From NCBI GenBank assembly GCA_910585385.1, contig CAJUDV010000010.1:1-64000 (forward strand): 64,000 nucleotides of DNA. Reading direction: 5' to 3'. This DNA comes from an uncultured Oscillibacter sp. (GTDB lineage Bacteria > Bacillota > Clostridia > Oscillospirales > Oscillospiraceae). The translations under genes and the position numbers were made by a program. This document shows positions 1 through 7,684 of this stretch, piece by piece. The notes below the pieces were generated by a model. The model saw nothing but the letters and a program-made list of their open reading frames with translations, was not told the DNA's origin and searched no databases. Within the stretch, counting starts at the first letter, position 1, and every line of letters begins with the position of its first letter.

Positions 1-996
1 CGGCGGTGAAGATGACGGCGTCCACCCCGCCCATGGCGGCGGCGTAAGCGCCCACGTACTTCTTCACCTCATAGGCGAACTTCTCCTGGGCCAGTTCCGC
101 CTTCTTGTCTCCCTTGGCGGCGGCGTTCTCCAGGTCCCGGAAGTCGGAGCTGACGCAGCTCAGGCCCTCCACACCGGATTTCTTGTTCAGCACATTCAGC
201 ATCTCGTCGATGCTCAGGCCGTGCTTGTTCATCACGTACTGGAGGATGCCGGCGTCCAGGTCGCCGGAGCGGGTGCCCATGGGCAGGCCCGCCAGGGGGG
301 TGAAGCCCATGGAGGTGTCCACGGACTTACCGCCGTCCACCGCGGCGATGGAGGAGCCGTTGCCCAGGTGGCAGGAGATGAGCTTGACCTCCTCGGGCTT
401 CTTGCCCAGCATAGCGGCGGCACGGCCCGCCACGTACTTGTGGCTGGTGCCGTGGAAGCCGTACCGGCGGACCTTGTCCTCCTCATAGTAGGCGTAGGGC
501 AGGGCGTACATGTAGGCCTTGGGGGGCATGGTCTGGTGGAAAGCGGTGTCAAACACGGCCACCATGGGCACGCCGGGCATCACCTTCTGACAGGCCCGGA
601 TGCCGGTGAGGTTGGCCGGGTTGTGGAGGGGAGCCAGGGGAATGCAGTCCTCAATAGCTTTCAGCACATCGTCGGTGATGAGGACGGACTTGTTGAAGGC
701 CTCGCCGCCATGAACCACCCGGTGTCCCACCGCGCCGATCTCCTTCATGGACCCGATGACGCCGTTGGCGCCGTCCACCAGGGCGTCCAGCACGGCCTGA
801 ATGGCCTCGGAGTGGGTGGGCATGGCCACGTCCACGGCGTCCAGAGCCGCCTTGCCCTCCACCTGGGGCTTGTAGGTGAACTTGCCGTCAATGCCGATGC
901 GCTCGCACAGGCCCTTGGCCAGCAGGCTGCCGGTCTCCGGATTCAGCAGCTGATATTTCAGGGAAGAGCTGCCCGCGTTGATAACCAAAATGTTCA
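1..996 (-). CDS. ackA: Acetate kinase, C-terminus missing
   Basis: Converts acetyl phosphate and ADP to acetate and ATP, the last step of acetate fermentation in the cytosol. The reading starts with ATG at 996 and gives MNILVINAGSSSLKYQL, the phosphate-binding start of the ASKHA acetate kinase family. A HVGHR-like stretch and the conserved glycine-rich region follow. About 332 codons are visible; the family is about 400 residues, so roughly the last 70 lie beyond the window edge. A TATAAT box at 1081-1086 lies upstream on this strand. It is divergent from tmcAL. Recognition is secure. Confidence 0.96.
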
Positions 997-1034
997 TTGT
1001 TCCTCGACTCCCTTTTCTTCTTTTTTGAAAATGC

Positions 1035-1062
1035 TTGCAGGATTTTCCACATTTGGTATAAT
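1035..1062 (+). promoter_or_regulatory. Putative promoter of tmcAL
   Basis: TTGCAG (1035-1040), a 16-base spacer and a perfect TATAAT (1057-1062) point rightward toward tmcAL, leaving a U-rich leader of roughly 95 bases. It overlaps the divergent ackA control region. Confidence 0.45.
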
Positions 1063-1080
1063 ACCTATATATCCGACTTC

Positions 1081-1108
1081 ATTATAGCAGGTTTTTTTTT
1101 TAAGACAA
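1081..1108 (-). promoter_or_regulatory. Putative promoter of ackA
   Basis: On the minus strand TTGTCT (1108-1103), a 16-base A-rich spacer and TATAAT (1086-1081) lie about 85 bases before the ackA start. The spacer is a run of A residues, which may act as a curved element. Confidence 0.45.
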
Positions 1109-1161
1109 CCTCTATTTTTACCGAACTGTCATTTTTTTGTCATCGTTTTGAGGTGATTTTT

Positions 1162-2373
1162 CTGCGGGCTGCTGGTATCATTACAGAGTACAATCCCCTG
1201 CACACGGGCCACCTCTATCTGCTGGGAGCGGTCCGCCGCCTGCTGGGAGAGGACGCCGCCGTCATCTGCGCCATGAGCGGGGACTTTGTCCAGCGGGGGG
1301 ACTTCGCCCTTCTCCGGCGGCAGGCCCGGGCCGCCGCCGCCGTCCGCGGCGGGGCGGACCTGGTGCTGGAGCTGCCCCTGCCCTGGGCGGCGGCTCCGGC
1401 GGAGCGGTTCGCCGACGGGGGCGTCCAGGTTCTGCTGGGTACCGGCGTGGTGGATGCCCTGGCCTTCGGCAGCGAGTGCGGCGACGGAGCCGCCCTGCGG
1501 CGTCTGGCCGCGGCGCTGCTGTCGGCGGAGTTTCCATCCCTTTTGAAAGAGGAGCTGGCCCGGGGGGACAGCTTCGCCGCCGCCCGCCAGCGGGCGGCGG
1601 GCCGGCTGACCTCCCCCGGGGAGGCGGCGCTGCTGTCACAGCCCAACAACACCCTGGGGGTGGAGTACTGCAAGGCCCTGCTGGCCCGGAACGCCCCCCT
1701 GGAGGTGCTGACCATTCCCCGCCGGGGGGCCCCCCACGACGCGGAGACCCCGGCGCCGGAGCAGAGCGCCTCCGCCGCCGCCATCCGGGCCCTGCTGCGG
1801 CAGGGACGGCGGCAGGAGGCCCTGCGCCATATGGCTCCCGCCATGGCGGAGGTCTACCGGGACGAGGAGGCCGCGGGCCGGGCTCCGGTATTTCTGGAAA
1901 AGTGTGAGCGGGCGGTCCTGGCCCGCCTTCGGACCATGGAAGAGGCGGACTTCGCCGCCCTGGACCAGGGCCGGGAGGGTCTCTACCGCCGGCTGTACCG
2001 GGCCAGCCGGGCCGCCGTGTCTGTGGAGGATCTGCTGGCGGCAGCCAAGACGAAGCGGTACCCCCACGCCCGCCTGCGGCGGATGGTTCTGTGGGCCTAC
2101 CTGGGCCTGCGGCCGGGGGACTTCCCCGATGCCGTGCCCTATCTGCGGGTGCTGGCGGCCAATGCGCGGGGACAGACCCTGCTGGCCCGGATGCGGAAAA
2201 CGGCCTCCGTCCCCATTCTGACCAAGCCCGCTGCCGTAAACCGGCTGGGAGCGGAGGCCCGGGAGCTCTTCGCCCTGGAGGCCCGGGCGGCGGACCTGTA
2301 CGCTCTGGCGTATCCGAACCTCTCCGCCGCCGTGGGCGGCAGTCTCTGGCGGGAGGGGCCGGCGATGATCTGA
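1162..2373 (+). CDS. tmcAL: tRNA(Met) cytidine acetate ligase (TmcAL/YlbM family)
   Basis: Nucleotidyltransferase-fold enzyme that acetylates the wobble cytidine of elongator tRNA-Met using acetate and ATP. The N-terminus GIITEYNPLHTGHL carries the HxGH adenylyl-transfer motif; MSGDFVQRGD and QPNNTLGVEYCKAL are family signatures. From the chosen start it has 403 residues, the normal family size. No ATG lies near. GAGGTGAT (1151-1157 region) is an ideal ribosome site for CTG at 1162, giving an N-terminus (M)RAAGIITEYNP that aligns with the family; GTG at 1153 is the alternative but lies inside the Shine-Dalgarno. It neighbours acetate kinase, the acetate supplier. Confidence 0.88.
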   Translation: MRAAGIITEYNPLHTGHLYLLGAVRRLLGEDAAVICAMSGDFVQRGDFALLRRQARAAAAVRGGADLVLELPLPWAAAPAERFADGGVQVLLGTGVVDALAFGSECGDGAALRRLAAALLSAEFPSLLKEELARGDSFAAARQRAAGRLTSPGEAALLSQPNNTLGVEYCKALLARNAPLEVLTIPRRGAPHDAETPAPEQSASAAAIRALLRQGRRQEALRHMAPAMAEVYRDEEAAGRAPVFLEKCERAVLARLRTMEEADFAALDQGREGLYRRLYRASRAAVSVEDLLAAAKTKRYPHARLRRMVLWAYLGLRPGDFPDAVPYLRVLAANARGQTLLARMRKTASVPILTKPAAVNRLGAEARELFALEARAADLYALAYPNLSAAVGGSLWREGPAMI

Positions 2374-2397
2374 GACCTCGGAAAGGGGAAATGACCC

Positions 2398-3270
2398 ATG
2401 AAAAAAACAATTTTGCTGATACTGCTCTGCTGTCTCCTGGCGGGGTGCACCGCCGCCCCGGCGGACCGGGAACCCGCTGAGAACCCTCCGCCCCCGGCGG
2501 CGGAGCCCGCGCCGGAGGAGCCCTGTGTCTGCACCGTTGAGATGATGGACTGGGAGGACAGCGCCGCGGACGAGGACGGCACCGCTCTGGCAACGTGCCG
2601 CGTTCACATGCCGGTGCTGACCGCCCGCCGGGCCGACGGCACCGCCATTGAGACCGCGGAGACGGAGGCCGAGGCCCGGGCTCTGGCGGCGGCGGAGACC
2701 TTCAACGCCCAGTTCGCGGCCTGGACGCTGGACGAGGAGTTCCAGGAGCTGGCGGCTCTGGCGCGGGAAGAGCGGGCATGGCGGCAGGAGAGCGGCATTG
2801 ACTGGGGCCATGCCTTCTTTACGGAGATGACCGGCGAAACCTACCAGACGGACCGGCTGGTGAGCGTGGCGGGGGAGTATTACAGCTACACCGGCGGCGC
2901 CCACCCCAACACGGTGCTGATGGCCTGGAACTTCGATCTGGAGACCGGGGCGTTCTTCGTGCCGGAGCAGCTGGCGGGAGACGGCGAGGCATTCTCCCAG
3001 GCGGTGAGCGCGGAGATTGTCCGCCAGATCGGCGAGACGGCGGCGGAATATGACCTGGCGGCGGAGGAGGTATTCTGGGAGAATTACGAGGAGATCGCCG
3101 CCGGGTGGAGCAGCTACGCCGTCAGCTTTGACGAGACGGGCATGACGGTGGGCTTCTCCCCCTACGAGCTGGCGGCCTACGCCGCCGGGTCCCAGGTCTT
3201 CCGCCTCCCCTATGACCTCCTGGCCCCCCATCTCGGCGATTACGGCCGGGCGGTGCTGGGTCTGGAATGA
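2398..3270 (+). CDS. Secreted lipoprotein with RsiV-like (DUF4163/DUF3298) domain
   Basis: 290 residues. A lipoprotein signal peptide ends in the lipobox LLAGC at about residue 17, followed by a proline/glutamate-rich linker, so the protein is tethered outside the membrane. The body contains YYSYTGGAHPNT, typical of the DUF3298 fold shared with RsiV, the anti-sigma factor that binds lysozyme. There is no cytoplasmic anti-sigma segment and no sigma factor nearby, so a role in sigma regulation is not indicated. It follows tmcAL by 24 bases with its own GGGGAAA-type ribosome site, and ends at a strong terminator. Confidence 0.75.
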   Translation: MKKTILLILLCCLLAGCTAAPADREPAENPPPPAAEPAPEEPCVCTVEMMDWEDSAADEDGTALATCRVHMPVLTARRADGTAIETAETEAEARALAAAETFNAQFAAWTLDEEFQELAALAREERAWRQESGIDWGHAFFTEMTGETYQTDRLVSVAGEYYSYTGGAHPNTVLMAWNFDLETGAFFVPEQLAGDGEAFSQAVSAEIVRQIGETAAEYDLAAEEVFWENYEEIAAGWSSYAVSFDETGMTVGFSPYELAAYAAGSQVFRLPYDLLAPHLGDYGRAVLGLE

Positions 3271-3280
3271 CGCGGAGGGA

Positions 3281-3305
3281 CAGCGGGCGAACGCCCGCTG
3301 TTTTT
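3281..3305 (+). terminator. Rho-independent terminator
   Basis: CAGCGGGC-GAAC-GCCCGCTG hairpin followed by five T residues, just after the RsiV-like lipoprotein gene and before the PadR promoter. Confidence 0.85.
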
Positions 3306-3309
3306 CTAC

Positions 3310-3359
3310 TTGACATACCTTGTGTCTCTATGTATAATAAGCATAGAGACACAAGGTAT
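3310..3359 (+). promoter_or_regulatory. padR operon promoter with overlapping palindromic operator
   Basis: TTGACA (3310-3315), exactly 17 bases, TATAAT (3333-3338): a full-consensus sigma-A promoter. A perfect inverted repeat with 18-base arms (3315-3332 and 3342-3359, core ACCTTGTGTCTCTAT) covers the spacer and start site with the -10 box in the loop. A dimeric PadR repressor bound here would block polymerase, so autoregulation is inferred. Confidence 0.85.
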
Positions 3360-3382
3360 TATTTTTGAGAGGAGTGAAAAAG

Positions 3383-3721
3383 ATGCCGAAAAAGCAGCAG
3401 ATCGAGCACACGCCGCTGCTGGTGCTGTCACTGCTGGCGGGGGAGGACATGTACGGCTACCAGATGATTCTGGAGCTGGCCCGCCGGTCCAACCACACCT
3501 TTGACATGAAGGAGGGCACGCTGTACCCAGTGCTCCACGGCCTGGAGCAAAAGGGGTATCTGGAGGCCTACCGGCAGGAGGCCCCCACGGGCCGGACGCG
3601 GAAGTACTACCACCTGACCCGCAAAGGCGGCGAGGCCCTGCGGACGGAGGCGGAGAGCTGGCGGCAGTACAGCGGGGCCGTGGACGCGGTGCTCCGCTCC
3701 TCCGCCCTGGGGATGGCGTGA
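3383..3721 (+). CDS. PadR family transcriptional regulator
   Basis: 112-residue winged-helix repressor. TPLLVLSLLAGEDMYGYQM is the standard PadR recognition-domain start and KEGTLYPVLHGLEQKGYL is the wing and recognition helix; a short C-terminal helix would serve dimerisation. ATG at 3383 sits eight bases after AGGAG, preferred over an upstream in-frame TTG at 3365. It overlaps the next gene by one base (TGATG). PadR proteins are usually paired with a HAAS-domain membrane protein as here. The 18-base inverted repeat on its promoter is the likely binding site. Confidence 0.93.
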   Translation: MPKKQQIEHTPLLVLSLLAGEDMYGYQMILELARRSNHTFDMKEGTLYPVLHGLEQKGYLEAYRQEAPTGRTRKYYHLTRKGGEALRTEAESWRQYSGAVDAVLRSSALGMA

Positions 3722-4575
3722 TGAATCGCTCGGAGTACTGCGCCCAGGTGCTCTCCCACCTCCGCCGCCTGTCCCGGCGGGAGCGGGAGGCCGTCCGGGC
3801 GGAGCTGGAGGAGCACATGGAGGACCGCGTCTGCGCCCTGCTGGACCTGGGCTACGACCAATCGCTTGCGGAGGAGCGGACCATGGCCGCCATGGGGGAC
3901 CCGGCGCAGGTGGGCCGGGAGATGGCGAAACAGTACCCCCGGGGCTGGAATGTGGTCACCGGCGTGTCGTTGGTCCTCTGTGTTTTTGTGATGTTCTCGG
4001 CCCTCTCCAGCAGTTCCAACAGGAAGATGATCGGGTATGCCTGGGACAGCCTCGTCTACCGTGTGTTCCCGCCGGGGCCGGAGACGGTGATCGCGGGCAC
4101 CGTCTCCCCGCGGGGGATCGAGCCCGTCTCCGGCGTCACGGAGGCGGTGGACATCCGGCGGACCATCGGAGACAACGTGCTGCGGGTCTACCAGATCACC
4201 GTGGGGACTCAGGACAGCCAGACGGCGGCGAAGACCCGGATCTATGAAGACGGTTATCAGGACGGCGCGCTGGCGGCGGAGGCGGCGAAATCCCAGGAGG
4301 AGGGACAGCTGACGGCGGAGGCGGCGGTGTGCATCTACCACAAAATTCCCGGCGGCCTGGTGGCGATGCCCTTGTTCAACAATCTCACGGCGGAGAGCCA
4401 GCGGGGAGACCAGCAGGTCCCCTTTCGCCGGGGGGCGGTGGCCAATCCGATGATGTGGCAGGTCTTTCTGCGCTCCCCCGTCCAGCCGGGGGACGACCAT
4501 ATCACCCTGCGCTACGCGTGGCTGGGGGAGCGTGTCACCGTGGACATTCCCCTGCCGGAGGAGGGTGCGTCATGA
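3721..4575 (+). CDS. HAAS-domain (DUF1700-like) membrane protein
   Basis: 284 residues. The first ~75 residues are helical and charged (SRREREAVRAELEEHMEDR, then a D-P-A-Q-V-G-R-E segment), matching the HAAS signalling domain found beside PadR genes. One membrane helix follows (about residues 80-97), then an extracytoplasmic domain of about 185 residues I do not recognise. Translationally coupled to padR (TGATG) and to the next gene (ATGA). The family context suggests a membrane sensor or effector controlled by PadR; the ligand is unknown. Confidence 0.72.
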   Translation: MNRSEYCAQVLSHLRRLSRREREAVRAELEEHMEDRVCALLDLGYDQSLAEERTMAAMGDPAQVGREMAKQYPRGWNVVTGVSLVLCVFVMFSALSSSSNRKMIGYAWDSLVYRVFPPGPETVIAGTVSPRGIEPVSGVTEAVDIRRTIGDNVLRVYQITVGTQDSQTAAKTRIYEDGYQDGALAAEAAKSQEEGQLTAEAAVCIYHKIPGGLVAMPLFNNLTAESQRGDQQVPFRRGAVANPMMWQVFLRSPVQPGDDHITLRYAWLGERVTVDIPLPEEGAS

Positions 4576-5294
4576 GGAGAAAAAAGAAGCTGTCCACCCG
4601 CCGGCGGCGGGGGGTGCGCTGCGCCGCGGCCGCTCTGGTACTCCTCATTCTGGCGCAGAACTTTCTGCACACGGCGCTGCTGCTGCCCATCCAGGCCGTC
4701 CGGCTGGCGGAGGAACAGAACGGCGTCCAGGATACCCGGGCCGTCCGGCGGCAGTGGGAGCCGGAGCTCCTCAACGGAACGGCCCTGTTCTATCTAACGG
4801 CCAGCGACAACGCCGTGCTTCTCACGGATACGTATTTAACCGCCCGAGGCTGGCAGCCCAGGTATTCGGGATTGCTGGACTGCACCGAAGACAAGCCTCT
4901 CCACGCCGGAGAGCGGATCGTCACGCTGGACGCCGGAGAGGACGCCGAAAACCGCTACTACGGCACCCACCTCTTTTTCTACGGGCGGGTGGACGACCCC
5001 GCCATTGAGACCGTGGAGATCCGCCTCCAGGCGCCTCCCGATTATGAGACAGCGGAGGGGGAGACCGTCGACCAGGGTTATCTTCTGCTCACCGCTCCCA
5101 TCTTCCAAAAGAATGGGCGCCGGTATTTCCTCCTGGATTACCGGGCGCCCTCCCCGGACAGCGTGAAGAGGGCGGACCGCATTGTCGGAAGAAACGCCGC
5201 AGGGAACGGCGTCACGTCGTTTCAGATCCCGGTGACCGGCGTCAACATCGCCCGCCGCACGCCCAGAGGGGCGGAGGCCGGCGGGAGTACATAG
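4572..5294 (+). CDS. Hypothetical single-pass membrane protein of the PadR operon
   Basis: 240 residues. A strongly basic start (MRRKKKLSTRRRR) is followed by one hydrophobic helix (about residues 17-38), so most of the protein is predicted to be outside the membrane. The exterior part is beta-rich in appearance (YYGTHLFFYGRVDD, RRYFLLDYR). No known family was recognised. The start overlaps the stop of the upstream gene (ATGA), so it is the last gene of the PadR operon, ending at a strong terminator. Confidence 0.7.
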   Translation: MRRKKKLSTRRRRGVRCAAAALVLLILAQNFLHTALLLPIQAVRLAEEQNGVQDTRAVRRQWEPELLNGTALFYLTASDNAVLLTDTYLTARGWQPRYSGLLDCTEDKPLHAGERIVTLDAGEDAENRYYGTHLFFYGRVDDPAIETVEIRLQAPPDYETAEGETVDQGYLLLTAPIFQKNGRRYFLLDYRAPSPDSVKRADRIVGRNAAGNGVTSFQIPVTGVNIARRTPRGAEAGGST

Positions 5295-5304
5295 AGAACA
5301 AACG

Positions 5305-5334
5305 CTCCCCCCGCGCCAATGGGCGCGGGGGGAG
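5305..5334. terminator. Strong GC hairpin between convergent genes
   Basis: 13-base arms CTCCCCCCGCGCC / GGCGCGGGGGGAG with a four-base loop lie between the PadR operon end and the convergent reductase gene. The T-tract is poor on the plus strand and modest on the minus strand. Confidence 0.65.
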
Positions 5335-5340
5335 TTCCTG

Positions 5341-6396
5341 TCAGTTTTTCTCCAGCAGCTGCTCCAGAATGTTCCCGCTGAACGTCTCCAGCCGCTCCCC
5401 AATCCCCGGCAGGCGCACCGCCGTGCCGGCGTCGTTGGCGGTCTCCAGCATACAAAAGCCCGGCGGCAGCCAGAAGCCCTTGTTCATGTTCATGGCGGAC
5501 ACCACCTGGCTGGCCACAATGTCCCCCCCGGAGTACCCGGAGACCACGATGGCGAACACCGCCGTGTCCTCAAAGGGCGCGGTGCGGTAGAGGGCCGTCA
5601 GGCGGTTGATGGCGGCGGTGAGGTTGGCGGGCAGGGCGTCGTTGTAGTTGGGGCACAGCAGCACCACGCCGTCTGCCGCCCGGATGGCGGGGTACACCTC
5701 CTCCACCATGACGCCGCCGTAGAAGCAGTCCTCCCGCTCCCCGAAGTGGAGGCAGGCGGTGTAAGGGCACCCGGCGCAGTCCGTGAGGGCGCCGTTGCGA
5801 AGGCCGATCTCCGTGATGTCACAGCCGGCCTCCAGCCGCCGCCGGCACCGGCTCCACAGGGCCAGGGTGTTGGAGGTGGGGCGGCTGGAGGCGTGGAGCG
5901 CCAGAAGCCGCGGCCTCCGCCTCCGGGGCGGGGCGAAATCCAGCACCCGCCGCGCCAGGTCCGCCGCCGCCCGGCGGTAGGCCTCCTCCAGGGAACACAT
6001 CGCGTTTTTGGCCTGGACGGTAAAGTTCCGCAAATCCCCCACGGCCTCCACCAGGGGCCGCCCTGGGAAGGCGCACCCGGCGAGACTTGCCGCCAGCGCC
6101 AGGTCCCGCCCGGCGGATTTGGTGTACAGGTCCCCCTCCCCATCCACCAGAATGCCCCCCACGCACCCCCGGAGACACCCGGGGTGGGTGCGGAGGTACG
6201 CCAGCAGGGCGCAGAATTCCGGATTCACGCCGCTGCCGTCCAAAGACACGGCAAAGAGGACACGGCAGTCTTTCAGGGCCCCCTCCAGCCGGGGGCGCAC
6301 CTGGGCCCGGCGGCCCTCCAACGCGGCCTCCAGGGTCCGGGCAAACCGCTCCGGGGCGGTCTCGCCGGGGCGGATGACGGTCAAAACCTGTGACAT
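5341..6396 (-). CDS. Flavodoxin-fold NAD(P)H-dependent oxidoreductase
   Basis: 351 residues. The C-terminal ~190 residues are an NADPH-dependent FMN reductase fold: the FMN phosphate loop LALHASSRPTSNT, then a CAGCPYTACLHFGERED cysteine cluster, CPNYNDALPANLTAAINR and a VSGYSGGD loop. The first ~150 residues are an extra region with its own GSGVNPE loop, possibly a degenerate flavodoxin half. ATG at 6396 follows AGGAGGT. It is the last gene of the operon led by the giant fusion protein, 10 bases after the dehydrogenase-like gene. Likely a flavin- or quinone-linked electron-transfer enzyme; substrate unknown. Confidence 0.8.
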   Translation of the reverse strand: MSQVLTVIRPGETAPERFARTLEAALEGRRAQVRPRLEGALKDCRVLFAVSLDGSGVNPEFCALLAYLRTHPGCLRGCVGGILVDGEGDLYTKSAGRDLALAASLAGCAFPGRPLVEAVGDLRNFTVQAKNAMCSLEEAYRRAAADLARRVLDFAPPRRRRPRLLALHASSRPTSNTLALWSRCRRRLEAGCDITEIGLRNGALTDCAGCPYTACLHFGEREDCFYGGVMVEEVYPAIRAADGVVLLCPNYNDALPANLTAAINRLTALYRTAPFEDTAVFAIVVSGYSGGDIVASQVVSAMNMNKGFWLPPGFCMLETANDAGTAVRLPGIGERLETFSGNILEQLLEKN

Positions 6397-6406
6397 GGCG
6401 GACCTC

Positions 6407-7639
6407 CTATCCGATCTCCCGCAGGGACGCCTCCGTCTCCTCCAGGCGGGCGAAGAGCGCCTCCGGCAGGGCCAGGGTCTCCCACTCCAGCCCCCGGGCC
6501 GTAAAGCGGTTCTTACAGCCAAACCACACGCCTCCCAGGGGCACGGAGCCGCAGTGCCACTCCCCCCGCAGGCTCAGCAGCAGCTGCATGGCCCCGGAGG
6601 ACACGGCGGGGGCCACATAGGGCTTGAACCCCAGCTCCCGGATCCGGAGGTTGGCCTCCAGGGTGAGTCGGGTCAGCTCCCGGGAGAGCGTGTCGTCATA
6701 GCGCTCTATGGAGTTGGCGATCACCAGCCCCGCCCCGTGGGGCCCGAAGCTCCGCCCCTCCGTGAGGAAGGCGGCAAAGCGGGGGTCCCCCTTGGCGAAG
6801 TACGCCGCCCGGGCGTTCATCACCCCCAGGCCGAAGCCCTGGACCTGCTCGGGAAGGAGGCCCAGGCCGTCCCAATGGCCCTCCCCGTCCAGGTTGGAGG
6901 CCCGCCAGGCCGCCTGGCACAGGGGGTCCACCGGGTCGCTGAGGACGATGAAGAGCCCCCGGAAGTCCGCCGCCCGGGCCTGCCGGGCAAACTGCTCCGC
7001 CAGAGGCCGGTTGGCCTCCAGCTGGGCCATGCGCACATCCTCTACGCCGCTGCCCACCGGCGGAACGGCCCGGGCGGCGGCGAAGATAAAGACGCCGCAG
7101 TCAAAGAGCCGCTCCGGCGGAACCGCCTCCACCTCCGGCAGGGCATTATAGTCCCAGGGCCAGGCGGTCTGACCCATCTCCATAACCCACCGGGCCACGG
7201 TGTTCTCGCTGAGGTCGCAGACGCCCACGGCGGAGATCACATCGCCCCCCAGCAGCTTCAGCGCCGTCAGCAGCGTGCCTCCCACGTCCCCCACCGCCAG
7301 CAGGTGGAGTCGCTTCTTCCCCGGCCTGTGGGCGGCGAACTCCAGCGCCCGCCGCCAGCGGGGGTGCCGGAGGTTCACGGCGGTGAGACGGCCCGCCGCC
7401 GCGGCCGCGGAGACGCTCTCCGGCAGCGCCGGCGCCTCCCCCATCCGCCGGGGGTCCAGCCAGCGGACGTCCGCCGCCTCCGCCGTCAGCTGGCGGGGGT
7501 CCGTCACCCGCCAGGCGGCGGGGAGCAAGCCAGGGTCTCCCCGGACCAGAAACAGCTCCGGCGTCCCCGGCTCCGCGGTCTCATAGGGAAGCTCCAAAAA
7601 TGAGGCCGCCTGTTTTCCGTGAATGGTATACCAATCCAT
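6407..7639 (-). CDS. Divergent lactate/malate dehydrogenase-like protein
   Basis: 410 residues. An N-terminal region of ~105 residues of no clear family precedes a Rossmann segment LLAVGDVGGTLLTALKLLG. The order of LDH/MDH landmarks follows: DVRMAQLEANRPL, SDPVDPLCQAAW (like the NPVD loop), GFGLGVMNARAAYF, and GPHGAGLVIAN, which keeps the catalytic His. NAD-dependent oxidation of a 2-hydroxyacid is plausible but the N-terminal extension and altered loops mean the substrate is open. It lies 45 bases after the giant fusion gene and 10 bases before the reductase, so all three are probably co-transcribed. Confidence 0.68.
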   Translation of the reverse strand: MDWYTIHGKQAASFLELPYETAEPGTPELFLVRGDPGLLPAAWRVTDPRQLTAEAADVRWLDPRRMGEAPALPESVSAAAAAGRLTAVNLRHPRWRRALEFAAHRPGKKRLHLLAVGDVGGTLLTALKLLGGDVISAVGVCDLSENTVARWVMEMGQTAWPWDYNALPEVEAVPPERLFDCGVFIFAAARAVPPVGSGVEDVRMAQLEANRPLAEQFARQARAADFRGLFIVLSDPVDPLCQAAWRASNLDGEGHWDGLGLLPEQVQGFGLGVMNARAAYFAKGDPRFAAFLTEGRSFGPHGAGLVIANSIERYDDTLSRELTRLTLEANLRIRELGFKPYVAPAVSSGAMQLLLSLRGEWHCGSVPLGGVWFGCKNRFTARGLEWETLALPEALFARLEETEASLREIG

Positions 7640-7684
7640 AAAATCTCCTGTTCTTTGGCATCGGGAGGTCCGGCCGCTCCCGGA

